A stretch of DNA of 64,000 nucleotides from Aliidongia sp035943795 (GTDB taxonomy: Bacteria > Pseudomonadota > Alphaproteobacteria > ATCC43930 > CGMCC-115725), in NCBI RefSeq assembly GCF_035943795.1, contig NZ_DASZBY010000008.1, forward strand, positions 1 through 64,000, in the 5' to 3' direction. Positions 35,448 to 46,023 of this stretch are shown one piece after another. The position numbers and the translations under genes were made by a program. Each line of letters starts with the position of its first letter. Position 1 is the stretch's first letter. Below the pieces are notes generated by a model. The model saw only the letters and a program-made list of their open reading frames with translations, had not been told where the DNA came from and searched no databases.

Positions 35448-35699
35448 CTAGCGACGATTCAGGAACAGGCCGAACACCAGTCCGACGGCACCGGCGGCCA
35501 GGAGAGCGGCAAGCGAGCGGCTGCCGATCAGGTCCCGGGCGCTGTCCGTCGCTTCGCCATAGCGCTGCTGCACCGTGCCGCCGAACTCGCGGACCTTGCC
35601 GCGCACTTCGGTCCTGGTATCACCCGCCAGCGCTCCGACCGAGCTTTCCACGCGTCCCGCAACCCGCTTGGCTGCACCGATGACCGTATTGTCTTCCAT
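35448..35699 (-). CDS. CsbD-like small protein with C-terminal membrane anchor
   Basis: 83 residues: an amphipathic Ala/Gly/Lys-rich region (VIGAAKRVAGRVESSVGALA) of the CsbD stress type, then a single membrane helix (ALLAAGAVGLVFGLFL) ending NRR, as in YqjD/ElaB proteins. AAGGGAGA precedes ATG at 35699. It is probably a general stress or ribosome-associated envelope protein. Confidence 0.78.
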   Translation of the reverse strand: MEDNTVIGAAKRVAGRVESSVGALAGDTRTEVRGKVREFGGTVQQRYGEATDSARDLIGSRSLAALLAAGAVGLVFGLFLNRR

Positions 35700-35763
35700 G
35701 TCGGTTCTCCCTTGGTTGAGCCATCCCAACCGCCGAGGCGCCGGACGGTTCCGACCGTCGGCC

Positions 35764-36204
35764 TCACAGGAAGCTCGCGACCGCCTCCAGGTGATGAGCC
35801 TCGCAGCCCAGCTTTTCGACGATGCGGGCACGATGGCAATGATGCCAGTCGGCCTCGTAGCACAGCAGGCAGCATCGTTCCGCCGAGGCCCGGGCGGCGA
35901 CCTCCTCGAGCGCCTCGCCGGCCGCTTCGGTCGCCAGTTGCTCGTCGACGATGCGCCAAAACGTCGCCTGGTCGCCGGCGTGGTGGGCGGTCCTGCCCTC
36001 CTTCGGCGTGCCGAGCGGCTTCAGGTGAACGTAGCCGATGCCGGCCGCCAGCAGCGAAGCCGCAAGGCTGCTCTTGGAAAAGCCGGCGCGGCGCGACTGC
36101 GGCCGGTCGCGCACATCGAGCACGGTCTTGACCCCCGCCCGCTGCAGCGCCCCGATCACGTCGCTCTGCGCCGCCTTCTCGTACCCGATCGTCCAGATTT
36201 CCAT
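35764..36204 (-). CDS. DUF488 family protein
   Basis: 146 residues. The opening MEIWTIGYEK and the motif CLLCYEADWHHCHR near residue 117 are diagnostic of DUF488, along with LDVRDRPQSRRAGFSK. The function is not established; the Cys/His cluster suggests metal binding or a nucleic-acid role. ATG at 36204 is chosen because the longer open frame runs into the glycine riboswitch region. Confidence 0.88.
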   Translation of the reverse strand: MEIWTIGYEKAAQSDVIGALQRAGVKTVLDVRDRPQSRRAGFSKSSLAASLLAAGIGYVHLKPLGTPKEGRTAHHAGDQATFWRIVDEQLATEAAGEALEEVAARASAERCCLLCYEADWHHCHRARIVEKLGCEAHHLEAVASFL

Positions 36205-36276
36205 CGATCCCGAAACCTCGCGCAATTGACACCGGCATCCGAAAATGCGACGGGTGGGTCCTGCCACTGATCCTCG

Positions 36277-36475
36277 TGGGAGAGACCGGAGAGCCCCAAA
36301 AGGGCCAGCCGGCGCCGAAGGAGCAACCGCCCCGGAAACTCTCAGGCAAACGGACCGCGAGGGGAAGGCGACTCTGGAAAGCAGGTTCCGATTCATTCGG
36401 GGCCTCACCGACGAGGTAAGCCGCGGGGAAACCCGTGAGCCAATCTTTCAGGTTCCCAGGACAGAGGGGGCGCGG
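36277..36475 (+). promoter_or_regulatory. Tandem glycine riboswitch
   Basis: Two aptamers are recognisable. The first (about 36277-36383) has GGGAGAGACC, CCGAAGGAGCAA, GGAAACTCTCAGGCAAACGG and GACTCTGG. The second (about 36390-36475) has CACCGACGAGGTAAGC, AATCTTTCAGGTTCCC and AGGACAGAGGGGG. A short linker separates them. They lie directly before gcvT, so glycine would induce the cleavage operon. The 36205-36527 gap is otherwise promoter and leader. Confidence 0.93.
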
Positions 36476-36527
36476 ATCGTGTTCGCACGGTCTTTACGCG
36501 ACCACCCTGTCTTCGAGCCGAGGATCC

Positions 36528-37643
36528 ATGAGCGCCATCCCGACAGAACCATCCCTGAAGCGTGTGCCGCTCCATGGTCTCCACGCCGAACTGGGCGCGA
36601 AGTTCGTGCCCTTCGCCGGCTACGAGATGCCGGTGCAATACAAGCTGGGGGTGCTGGGCGAACACCTGCACACCCGCACCAAGGCCGGCCTGTTCGACGT
36701 GTCGCACATGGGCCAGCTGCGCCTGCGCGGCGCAAACCCCGCTGCATCGCTCGAAACGCTGGTGCCGGGCGACATCCAGGCGCTGAAGCCCTGGCGGACC
36801 CGCTACACCCTGCTGACCAACGACCAGGGCGGCGTGCTGGACGACCTGATGGTGACCAACCTCGAGGATCACCTGTTCCTGATCGTCAACGCCGCGACCA
36901 AGGACGCCGACATCGCCCACCTGACGGCGCGGCTCGCAGGCGAGGCGGCCGTCGAGCCCCTGCCCGACCGCGCGCTGCTGGCACTGCAGGGACCGGCCGC
37001 GGCGAGCGTGCTGTCGCGCTTCGCCCCTTCGATCGGCGGCATGGCGTTCATGACCGCGGCGAACATCAGCTTCGACGGCATCCCCTGCTTCGTCACCCGG
37101 TCGGGCTACACCGGCGAGGATGGCTACGAGATCTCGGTTCCCGGTGCCGAGGCGGAGCGTTTCGCGCGCCTGTTGCTGGCGCACGAGGAGGTCGCCGCGA
37201 TCGGCCTCGGCGCCCGCGACTCGCTGCGGCTCGAGGCCGGCCTGTGCCTTTACGGCCATGACATCGACGAGACCACGACCGTGATCGAGGCCGATCTGGC
37301 CTGGGCCGTCGGCAAGCGTCGACGGGCCGACGGTGGTTTCCCGGGTGCCGCGATCATTCAGCGGCAGTTGGCCGAGGGTGCGCCGCGCCGCCGCGTCGGC
37401 ATCCTGCCCGAAGGCAAGGCACCGGCTCGCGAGCATACCGAGATCACCGACGGCACGACCAGGATCGGTGAGATCACCTCCGGCGGCTTCGGCCCGAGTC
37501 AGGGCGGCCCGGTCGCCATGGGCTATGTCGACGCGAAACATGCCGCCATCGGCACCGCGATCACGCTGGTCGTGCGCGGCGTCGCCCGCCCGGCCCAGGT
37601 CGTGGCCCTGCCCTTCGTTCCCCATCGCTATTTCCGCGGCTGA
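36528..37643 (+). CDS. gcvT: Glycine cleavage system T protein (aminomethyltransferase)
   Basis: 371 residues. It transfers the methylene group from aminomethyl-lipoyl H protein to tetrahydrofolate and releases ammonia. Typical segments: VPFAGYEMPVQY, GLFDVSHMGQL, TRSGYTGEDGYEIS (folate/active-site region) and GLGARDSLRLEAGLCLYGHD. ATG at 36528 follows AGGA; in-frame sequence upstream is riboswitch. It is the first gene of gcvT-gcvH-gcvPA-gcvPB. Confidence 0.97.
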   Translation: MSAIPTEPSLKRVPLHGLHAELGAKFVPFAGYEMPVQYKLGVLGEHLHTRTKAGLFDVSHMGQLRLRGANPAASLETLVPGDIQALKPWRTRYTLLTNDQGGVLDDLMVTNLEDHLFLIVNAATKDADIAHLTARLAGEAAVEPLPDRALLALQGPAAASVLSRFAPSIGGMAFMTAANISFDGIPCFVTRSGYTGEDGYEISVPGAEAERFARLLLAHEEVAAIGLGARDSLRLEAGLCLYGHDIDETTTVIEADLAWAVGKRRRADGGFPGAAIIQRQLAEGAPRRRVGILPEGKAPAREHTEITDGTTRIGEITSGGFGPSQGGPVAMGYVDAKHAAIGTAITLVVRGVARPAQVVALPFVPHRYFRG

Positions 37644-37668
37644 TGCCCCGATCCCAAGGAGTTCCGAG

Positions 37669-38045
37669 ATGAGCACGATCCACTATACCAAGAGCCACGA
37701 ATGGATCCGGGTCGACGGCGACACCGCGACCGTCGGCATCACCGCCCATGCCGCCGAAGCGCTGGGCGATGTCGTCTATGTCGAGGTTCCGGCCGCCGGC
37801 AAGGCGCTGTCGAAGGGCAAGGAGGCCGCCGTCGTCGAGTCGGTCAAGGCCGCAAGCGAGGTCTATGCGCCGGTCTCCGGCACGGTCACCGAGGGCAACC
37901 CGGCGCTCGCCGACGATCCGGCGCTGGTCAACAAGGACGCCATGGGCGACGGCTGGTTCTTCAAGCTGACCGTCAGCGACCAGAGCGAACTCGCCGACCT
38001 GCTCGATCAGGCCGCCTACGACGCCCTGGTCGCGGAGAGCCACTG

Positions 38046-38046
<1 letters not shown>
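37669..38046 (+). CDS. gcvH: Glycine cleavage system H protein
   Basis: 125 residues. It carries the lipoyl arm on Lys in VVESVKAASEVYAPVSG. It begins KSHEWIRVDGDTATVGIT and ends with the usual helical tail. AAGGAG lies nine bases before ATG at 37669. The stop overlaps the gcvPA start (TGATG). Confidence 0.97.
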
Positions 38047-39388
<1,342 letters not shown>

Positions 39389-39389
<1 letters not shown>

Positions 39390-40951
39390 TGAACGAATGG
39401 AGCAAGGCGATCAGCAATTTCACGACCGACAAGTTGGGCGTGAGCGGGACCTACAGCGGCCATCGCGGCCTGCAGATCGAGGAACCGCTGCTGTTCGAGC
39501 GCGACAGCGAAGGCCGCTGCGGCGTCGATCTGCCGGAGCTGCCCAAGGCGAAGAACCGGCTCGGTGCTCACGCCCGCAAGGGCCGGATCGGCCTGCCCGG
39601 CATCTCCGAGCCGGAGATCGTGCGCCACTTCACGCGCCTGTCGCAGAAGAACTACGCGATCGACACCGGTCTCTATCCGCTGGGTTCGTGCACCATGAAG
39701 CACAATCCGCGGCTGAACGAAAAGATGGCGCGGCTTGCGGGCTTCGCCGACATCCATCCGCTGCAGCCGGTCTCGACCGTGCAGGGCGCCTTGGCGGTGA
39801 TCGACCAGCTGGCCTATTGGCTGAAGGTCCTGACCGGCATGCCGGCGGTCGCCATGAGCCCCGCGGCGGGCGCCCATGGCGAGCTGTGCGGCATGATGGC
39901 GATCCGTGCCGCCCATGACGCCAGGGGCGAGACGCGCAACAAGGTGCTGGTCGCCGAGTCGGCCCACGGCACCAACCCCGCGACCGCGGCCGCCTGCGGC
40001 TTCACGGTCGAGGCGGTGCCGGCCAACGCGCGCGGCCGGGTCGATCTGGCCGCGATGAAGGCCCAGTTGGGTCCCGACGTGGCCGCGGTCATGCTGACCA
40101 ACCCGAACACCTGTGGCCTGTTCGAGACCGAGATCCGCGAGATCGCCGACGCGGTCCATGCGGCCGGCGCCTATTTCTACTGCGACGGCGCCAACTTCAA
40201 CGCCATCGTCGGCCGTGTCCGCCCGGCCGATCTCGGCGTCGACGTCATGCACATCAACCTGCACAAGACCTTCTCGACCCCGCACGGCGGCGGCGGCCCG
40301 GGTGCCGGTCCGGTCGTGCTGGCGGCGGCGCTCGCCCCGTTCGCGCCGCTGCCCTGGGTCGTCCATGGCAAGAACGGCTTCGAAGTGCTTGAAAAGGCCG
40401 AGGGTGACGCCGCGCAGGCGTTCGGCCGCCTAAAGGGTTTCCATGGCCAGATGGGCATGTTCGTGCGCGCTCTCGCCTACATGATGAGCCACGGCGCCGA
40501 CGGGTTGCGCCAGGTCGCCAGCGATGCCGTGCTGAACGCGAACTACATCCTGGCCAGCCTGAAAGACGACATGAGCGCGCCGTTCGAGGGGCCGTGCATG
40601 CACGAAGCCCTGTTCGACGACCGTTTCCTCAAGGACACCGGCGTCACCACGCTCGACATCGCCAAGGCGCTGATCGACGAGGGCTTCCATCCCATGACCA
40701 TGTATTTCCCGCTCGTCGTGCACGGGGCCCTGCTGATCGAGCCGACCGAGACCGAGAGCAAGGCGACGCTCGACCGGTTCATCGGCGTGCTGAAGGCGCT
40801 GGCGGCCGAAGCCAAGGAGGGCAAGGTCGAGAAGTTCCGTGCGGCACCGACCCTGACGCCGCGTCGCCGCCTGGACGAGACCGGTGCGGCCCGCCAGCCG
40901 ATCCTGCGCTGGACCCCGCCCAAGGAGCCCGTGCGCGACACCGCCGAATAG
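39389..40951 (+). CDS. gcvPB: Glycine dehydrogenase (decarboxylating) subunit 2
   Basis: 520 residues, the PLP-binding half of the P protein. Lys293 in INLHKTFSTPHGGGGPGAGP is the PLP Schiff-base residue, and HNPRLNEKMARL and SPAAGAHGELCGMMA are family segments. ATG at 39389 overlaps the gcvPA stop. The operon ends with a strong intrinsic terminator 15 bp downstream. Confidence 0.97.
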
Positions 40952-40966
40952 CCTGCGCGGCCTCGC

Positions 40967-41010
40967 AATACGGCCCGTCCTCCCAGTCGGAGGACGGGCC
41001 GTATTTTTTT
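40967..41010 (+). terminator. Intrinsic terminator of the gcv operon
   Basis: A perfect 17-bp stem pairs 40967-40983 with 40989-41005 around a CAGTC loop, and a run of seven T ends at 41010. This is the clearest rho-independent terminator in the window and ends the gcvTH-PA-PB transcript. Confidence 0.95.
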
Positions 41011-41076
41011 CGCGGAGATGGTACAGTGGCGCGCTTCCCGTCACGGCAGGTATGCCCATTGCACGCGAGTGCCCGA

Positions 41077-41406
41077 ATGCCCAGAGAGCTGCGCCAGATC
41101 ATGTTCGGGCCGCCGGAAATCATGACGGCGATCATGGAATATCACCGCCGCCGATCGCTCACCCTGCCGCGCGGCACGGCCGTCCGATGCCAGATCCTGG
41201 ACGAACCGACCTTGTCGGCCATCATGTTCATCCAGACCGACGGCCTGGCGATGACCGAATTATCCGTGGATGCAGAGACCTTGGCGGCGGCATTGATCCT
41301 CTACTGCATCAACCGGAAGATCCCATTGCCGGCCGAGGCCGAAAAGCGGCTGCGCAAGCTGGGTGACGACCGGGTCGCCCTGTTCATGATCAAGCCGCCG
41401 CGCTGA
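41077..41406 (+). CDS. Hypothetical protein, 109 residues
   Basis: Not recognised. A soluble small protein with MFGPPEIMTAIMEYHRRRSL, a central beta stretch (GTAVRCQILDEPTLSAIMFI) and a helical C-terminus (AAALILYCINRKIPLPAEAE). Codon use matches the neighbours. The ATG at 41077 lacks a strong ribosome site; an upstream in-frame GTG near 41025 is possible. It lies just after the gcv terminator, so it has its own promoter. Confidence 0.65.
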   Translation: MPRELRQIMFGPPEIMTAIMEYHRRRSLTLPRGTAVRCQILDEPTLSAIMFIQTDGLAMTELSVDAETLAAALILYCINRKIPLPAEAEKRLRKLGDDRVALFMIKPPR

Positions 41407-41513
41407 ATGCGGGAAATCACCCGCTGCGGTAGAAAATCTTCCAGGCAGGCGGGGATGGTCCGGCTGCCGGGCGCGTAACATCCGCATCCCATGGACCACG
41501 GAGGATTCCGGCC

Positions 41514-41627
41514 ATGATGCAGATGTTCTTGAGCGAACTGTGCGACCTCGGCGCGTTCGCCGTTGTCGCCGTCTATATTTCGTCGGTCGGTGAAAGCCGG
41601 CGCGGCAAGCGCCGCTGTGGCCGCTGA
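41514..41627 (+). CDS. Small ORF, 37 residues, with strong ribosome site
   Basis: The frame reads MMQMFLSELCDLGAFAVVAV then YISSVGESRRGKRRCGR. GGAGGA at 41501-41506 sits eight bases before the ATG. It looks like a short membrane-inserting helix with a basic C-terminal tail (RRGKRRCGR). It occupies an otherwise empty 300-bp gap (41407-41709). No homologue is known to me. Confidence 0.45.
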   Translation: MMQMFLSELCDLGAFAVVAVYISSVGESRRGKRRCGR

Positions 41628-41709
41628 GCACCCCGCTTCGAAACCGCTCGCCCCCAAGCACCTTCCCCGCTAGACTGACGGCTTCCTTCCCCGGGGATTG
41701 GAGACCGGC

Positions 41710-42066
41710 ATGCATGCCCAATGGCTCGGCAAGTTCGCGATCGGCTCGGCCGCCTTCGGCGCCGCGGCAGCGGCTGTGCTCGTCCTGGCAGCGGCCAGCG
41801 CCCCGACCCTCGAAGCGAAGCTTGGCATCCTCGGCGTCGAGCTGTCCTTGTCGATCGGCGACGCGCCGTCGACCGGCACACCCGCCTATCTCGAAGCCAG
41901 CATGCTGCGCAAGAACCAGGACGACCGCATGAGCGGTGTCGCCCTGCGGGTTGCCAAGTCCGGCGGCCTGCGCGCACCGGCGGCCGCACCCGCCCCCGAC
42001 ACGTCGGTCAATCGCGCGGCAGCGACGGCCACGCAGGCTCCAGCCGAGCCCCGCTGCGCAATCTGA
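41710..42066 (+). CDS. Hypothetical exported or membrane-anchored protein
   Basis: 118 residues. The N-terminal hydrophobic helix (about 9-30, AIGSAAFGAAAAAVLVLAAA) could be a signal anchor. The rest is Ala/Pro-rich and low complexity after residue 80, ending in PRCAI. ATG at 41710 has GGAG upstream. No family is recognised. It is convergent with the PhzF-like gene, 13 bp apart. Confidence 0.6.
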   Translation: MHAQWLGKFAIGSAAFGAAAAAVLVLAAASAPTLEAKLGILGVELSLSIGDAPSTGTPAYLEASMLRKNQDDRMSGVALRVAKSGGLRAPAAAPAPDTSVNRAAATATQAPAEPRCAI

Positions 42067-42079
42067 GACGCTGCCGCCG

Positions 42080-43000
42080 TCAGGCTTCGCCTCTCAAAAG
42101 GAAGCTGCCTTCCATCATCCCGACGCAATGACCGCCGACGCGAATGGTGTCGACGACCCCACGCCGCTTTGACGCGCGGGCGACCAGCAAGCTGGGGCGC
42201 CCCATGTCGACGCCCTGGACGATGCGGTACGTCGCATCGAAGTCCGATTCGGAGCCAAGCTCCGCCAGCAATCCGCTGAGGGCCGCCGCAGCGCTGCCCG
42301 TGGCTGGGTCCTCCGGGATGCCGTCGAGCGGCGAGAACATGCGGGCGTCGAGATTCACCGTCGCGCCGTCCGCTTCCCCGTCCTTCGTATAGAGGTAGAT
42401 ACAGTCGGCCCCGTCGAGCGGCAGCAGATCTTCATGGGCGGACAGATCAGACTTGGCGCGGCGCAGCGCCGTGCGCGAGGCGATCTCGACCACCAAGAAC
42501 GGCAGGCCGACCGACACGACCTGCGGCGGATGTCCAACCGTGCGAATGTCCGAAGGCACCAGGGACAGGCAGGCCGCAGCCTCTGCCGGCGTCACTTGCG
42601 AGCGCCGCGAAAGCCGCTCGGGCGCTGTCAGCTCGGCGCCGACGATGTGATCGCCCTCGCGCAGCAGCCGAACCGGCACCAGTCCCGCCGCCTCTTCGAA
42701 AACCAAGCGCTCCGGCAGCGTCGAGACGTCCTGGGCCTGCCGCGCCAGCACGAAAGCGGTGCCGACGTTCGGATGTCCCGCGAACGGCACTTCGGTGCGG
42801 GGCGTGAAGATCCGAACCTTCGCGGTGTGCGCCGGATCATCCGGCGGCAGCACGAACGTCGTTTCGGAATAGTTGAATTCGGACGCGACGGCCTGCATCT
42901 GCGCCGTCGAAAGACCCCCGGCATCGAGCACGACGGCCAGCGGATTGCCGCCGAACGGCCGGTCGGTGAAGACGTCGACGGTGACGTAGCGGCGGCGCAT
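42080..43000 (-). CDS. PhzF family isomerase/epimerase
   Basis: 306 residues, a diaminopimelate-epimerase-fold protein of the PhzF group. The N-terminal VDVFTDRPFGGNPLAVVLDA, the Glu in FNYSETTFVLPP (general acid/base) and the C-terminal GIPEDPATGSAAAALSG are all hallmarks. The family isomerises small metabolites; this member's substrate is unknown and no phenazine genes are nearby. It starts 6 bp after the YcgN-like gene and probably shares its operon. Confidence 0.92.
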   Translation of the reverse strand: MRRRYVTVDVFTDRPFGGNPLAVVLDAGGLSTAQMQAVASEFNYSETTFVLPPDDPAHTAKVRIFTPRTEVPFAGHPNVGTAFVLARQAQDVSTLPERLVFEEAAGLVPVRLLREGDHIVGAELTAPERLSRRSQVTPAEAAACLSLVPSDIRTVGHPPQVVSVGLPFLVVEIASRTALRRAKSDLSAHEDLLPLDGADCIYLYTKDGEADGATVNLDARMFSPLDGIPEDPATGSAAAALSGLLAELGSESDFDATYRIVQGVDMGRPSLLVARASKRRGVVDTIRVGGHCVGMMEGSFLLRGEA

Positions 43001-43006
43001 GATCGC

Positions 43007-43450
43007 TCAGCGCACCCAGTCGACGATATGGCCGGGCAGGTCCTCTTCCTCGATCTCCTCCTCGGAGATCACCCGGTACCGCACCGACATGCCGGCGCGG
43101 TGGACCGAATCCCGCTTGCCGCTGACCAGCGGATGCCAATCGGGCAGATCCTTGCCCTCCGCGACCAGCCGATAGGCACAGGTGGACGGCATGAAGGCCA
43201 AGGCGGCGATATTGTCGGGCGTGACCTTGACGCAGTCGGGTACCAGGAACGAGCGGTCCTTGTAACGGCTGCAGCGGCAGCTGTGGGTGTCGAGCAGATG
43301 GCACACGACGTCGGTGAACAGGATCTCGTCGGTATCCTCGTCCTGCAGCTTGATCGTGCAGCATTTGCCGCAGCCGTCGCAGAGCGACTCCCACTCCGCG
43401 GCGTTCAGGTCCGCCATCGGCTTCGCACGCCAGAAGGGTTCGCCGCTCAT
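43007..43450 (-). CDS. YcgN/UPF0260 family cysteine-cluster protein
   Basis: 147 residues. It begins MSGEPFWRAKP and continues AEWESLCDGCGKCCTIKLQD, close to the YcgN/YkgJ group. The Cys residues (CDGCGKCC, CRC, later single Cys) are likely zinc or iron-sulphur ligands. ATG at 43450 follows GGGGATTGGA. The much longer open frame upstream is a shadow of the MFS gene. The function is unknown. Confidence 0.9.
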   Translation of the reverse strand: MSGEPFWRAKPMADLNAAEWESLCDGCGKCCTIKLQDEDTDEILFTDVVCHLLDTHSCRCSRYKDRSFLVPDCVKVTPDNIAALAFMPSTCAYRLVAEGKDLPDWHPLVSGKRDSVHRAGMSVRYRVISEEEIEEEDLPGHIVDWVR

Positions 43451-43552
43451 TCCAATCCCCGGTCTCGTCGTCGTTCGGATAAACCCGCGTTCCCATAGGC
43501 CGTTTCGACGTCCGCGCCAAGCGACGCGTGCGCGGGCTGCCATGCATCGGCT

Positions 43553-44842
43553 ATGGTCGGCCGGACACGTGAAGCGGGACTGAAGAAGGGGCAGGGTTTG
43601 GGACGGATCTTGCGCAACGTCGGCGCGCTGCTGTTCGGCGTCAGCATCCTGCTGCTCGGCGCCGGCCTGTTCCAGACGTTCCTCAGCCTGCGCATGGCGT
43701 TCGAGCAGTTCGGCGCGCTGACGATCGGCGCGATCCTCGCCGCCTATTTCGCGGGTTTCATGGCCGGGTCGACCCTCGCCGGCAGGGTCGTGCGCCGGGT
43801 CGGCTATATTCGCGCCTTCGCGATCTTCTCGGCCCTGCTGTCTTCCTCGGTGCTGTTCCAGGCACTGATCGTCGACCCGATCGTGTGGGCAGCCCTGCGT
43901 GCCTGCGGCGGCTTCGCCATCGCCGGCCTGTTCCTCGTGACGGAGAGTTGGCTCAACCATCGGTCCGACGAGGCGACGCGCGGCCAGGTGCTGGCGCTCT
44001 ATGTCATGGTCGAGCAGGTCGCGACCGGCCTCGGCCAGTATCTGATCGACCTGTTGCCGACCGGCGGCACCGGCAGTTTCATCCTGACCGCAGGCCTGTT
44101 CGTCCTGGCGCTGATCCCCGTCGCCGCGACCAATGCGGAGGCGCCGCTGCCGGCCGCCCATTCCACCCTGTCGATCGGCCGCCTGTTCCGCATCACGCCG
44201 CTGGGCGTGCTGGGCTCGCTGTTCGCCGGGTTGATCAACAGCGCCTTTTCCGGCCTGGCGCCGATCTATGCCCAGGGCATCGGGTTGTCGACCGGCTTCA
44301 TTTCCATCTTCATGAGCATCACGATCCTGGGCGCCCTGATCTTCCAGCTGCCGGTCGGGCGCCTGTCGGACCGGTTCGACCGCCGCAGCGTGCTGCTGAT
44401 CATCATCATCAGCCTGACCGCCGTGTCGGGCGTGCTGTCGGTCGCGGACGGCTTCGGCATCTGGGCGCTGCTGGCGTTGGCCCTGGTGTTCGGTGGGTTC
44501 AGCCAGGTGATCTATCCGGTGACCGCGGCGCATGCGAACGACTATGTCGAGGAAGCAGACCGGGTGGCCGCCGCCGGTGCCCTGCTGCTCGCCTACGGTA
44601 TCGGCGCCACCATCGGGCCGCTGCTGGGCTCGGTGCTCATGGACTGGCTGGGGCCGGTCGGCCTGTTCGTCTATATCACGATCATTTCGGCGGCGTTGGC
44701 CGGGGTCGTCGCCGTGCGCATGGTCGCGCGCGACGCGCGACCGGCCCATCTGCAGACCCGCTTCCAGCTCGTCTCCAGCTCGACTCCGGCGGCGGCCGAG
44801 CTCGACCCCCGCACCCATCCCAGAAAGGCGCCTTCCCCATGA
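43553..44842 (+). CDS. Major facilitator superfamily transporter, YcaD-like
   Basis: 429 residues with twelve predicted helices. The MFS loop 2-3 motif appears as AGSTLAGRVVRRVGYIRAFA and a second copy as GRLSDRFDRRSVLL. It is closest in character to YcaD-type permeases (TESWLNHRSDEATRGQVLAL). The substrate is unknown. The stop overlaps the acetyltransferase start by four bases (ATGA). Confidence 0.9.
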   Translation: MVGRTREAGLKKGQGLGRILRNVGALLFGVSILLLGAGLFQTFLSLRMAFEQFGALTIGAILAAYFAGFMAGSTLAGRVVRRVGYIRAFAIFSALLSSSVLFQALIVDPIVWAALRACGGFAIAGLFLVTESWLNHRSDEATRGQVLALYVMVEQVATGLGQYLIDLLPTGGTGSFILTAGLFVLALIPVAATNAEAPLPAAHSTLSIGRLFRITPLGVLGSLFAGLINSAFSGLAPIYAQGIGLSTGFISIFMSITILGALIFQLPVGRLSDRFDRRSVLLIIIISLTAVSGVLSVADGFGIWALLALALVFGGFSQVIYPVTAAHANDYVEEADRVAAAGALLLAYGIGATIGPLLGSVLMDWLGPVGLFVYITIISAALAGVVAVRMVARDARPAHLQTRFQLVSSSTPAAAELDPRTHPRKAPSP

Positions 44843-45330
44843 CCGAGATCACCATCCGCGGCTATGATGGCGCCGATCTGGAAGCTGCCATCGATCTGTT
44901 CCTGCTCCCGAAATGCATCTGGGGCACCCTGAGGCTGCCCCACGATTCGCGCGACGCCATCCGCAAGCGGCTGGAATCGATCGATCCGAGCCGCCATCGC
45001 CTCGTGGCCGTCGCCGACGGCCGGGTCGTGGGCCTGCTGTCCCTGCATCGCGGCGAGGGGCGCCGCGCCCACGCCGGCGAGATCGCGCTACTGGTCCATG
45101 ACGATTTCCACGGACGCGGCATCGGGCGGAAACTGACGGAAGCCTGCATCGATCTCGCTGAGAATTGGCTTGGCCTGACCCGGATCGAACTGGGCGTGTT
45201 CGTCGACAATGCGCCCGCCATCGCGCTCTACGGCAAATGCGGCTTCGAGATCGAAGGCACCGAACGGCGATGGGCGTTGCGCGGCGGCGTGCTGGTCGAT
45301 GCCCATCGCATGGCACGCGTGAAGCCGTGA
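44839..45330 (+). CDS. GNAT family acetyltransferase
   Basis: 163 residues. Acetyl-CoA motif A is ALLVHDDFHGRGIGRKLTEA, followed by FVDNAPAIALYGKCGFEIEG, typical of PhnO/RimI-like enzymes. It is translationally coupled to the MFS transporter, suggesting the pair modifies and exports, or imports and modifies, a small molecule. That link is inference. Confidence 0.9.
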   Translation: MTEITIRGYDGADLEAAIDLFLLPKCIWGTLRLPHDSRDAIRKRLESIDPSRHRLVAVADGRVVGLLSLHRGEGRRAHAGEIALLVHDDFHGRGIGRKLTEACIDLAENWLGLTRIELGVFVDNAPAIALYGKCGFEIEGTERRWALRGGVLVDAHRMARVKP

Positions 45331-45399
45331 CCCTTGTCGGATTGCTGGATTTCGGCGATTTTCCGGTCCCGTCATGATGCGCCGCCGCCGTTCCATCCG

Positions 45400-46023
45400 A
45401 TGATCCTGACCCCGATCGCGCCCCAAGCGCTCGACCTGGTGCTGGCGGCGTTCGAGCGGACGCTGAGCGGCGCGCCCTTGGAAATTTCCGTGTTCCGGCG
45501 CATCGCTGCCAGCCGCGCCGCGGAAGGCGGCCCGGTCGCGGTCTGGCACGCCGATGCGGTGGCGCTGGCGGACCGTTTCGCCATGCGCCCCTTGCCCGAA
45601 GCGCCGCAACAGGCGTTCAGCTGGGACGGCGCCCGGGTCCGCACCGACAGCGAACCGGCGGTGCTGGTCCATGAGGTCGCGCACTATCAGATCGCGGCTC
45701 CATCGCGCCGGTTCCTGCCGGATTTCGGCCTGGGTGCCGGGCCGGAGACCGGGCTGGTCGAAATCGCCGATGCGGCACGCGCCGCCGATGCGGCGACGCG
45801 CGAGACCGAAGAGGCGATGGCCTCGCTGCTGGGGATCCTGTGGGAGGTCGAACTGGGCCAGCCGGCGATCCTGGCCTTCCAGGAGCAGAACTGGCTCGAG
45901 GGTGCCGGCCGGCCCGGCACTGCCGCGTTCTTTCGCGCGACGCTCGGCCGGCTTGCCGATGCCGGGCTGATCGACGGAGACGGCCGGCCGACCTATGCGG
46001 TGCGGATCGCGCCGGAACTCTGA
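45400..46023 (+). CDS. EpmC-like (elongation factor P hydroxylase-type) HExxH protein
   Basis: 207 residues. The metal site VLVHEVAHYQIAAPSRRFLP, continuing DFG, closely parallels the EpmC/YfcM pattern (HEISHWCIAG ... RRELVDFG). The C-terminal half (LLGILWEVELGQPAILAFQE) also fits. EpmC hydroxylates the modified Lys of elongation factor P in gammaproteobacteria; whether an alphaproteobacterium uses it so is open. No epmA, epmB or efp is in the window. The end overlaps the convergent gene by 31 bases. Confidence 0.78.
   Translation: MILTPIAPQALDLVLAAFERTLSGAPLEISVFRRIAASRAAEGGPVAVWHADAVALADRFAMRPLPEAPQQAFSWDGARVRTDSEPAVLVHEVAHYQIAAPSRRFLPDFGLGAGPETGLVEIADAARAADAATRETEEAMASLLGILWEVELGQPAILAFQEQNWLEGAGRPGTAAFFRATLGRLADAGLIDGDGRPTYAVRIAPEL

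Noticed and set aside
43451..44818. Long N-terminal extension of the YcgN-like frame
   Set aside because: It is antisense to the MFS transporter and consists of Gln/Arg/Asp-rich shadow sequence.
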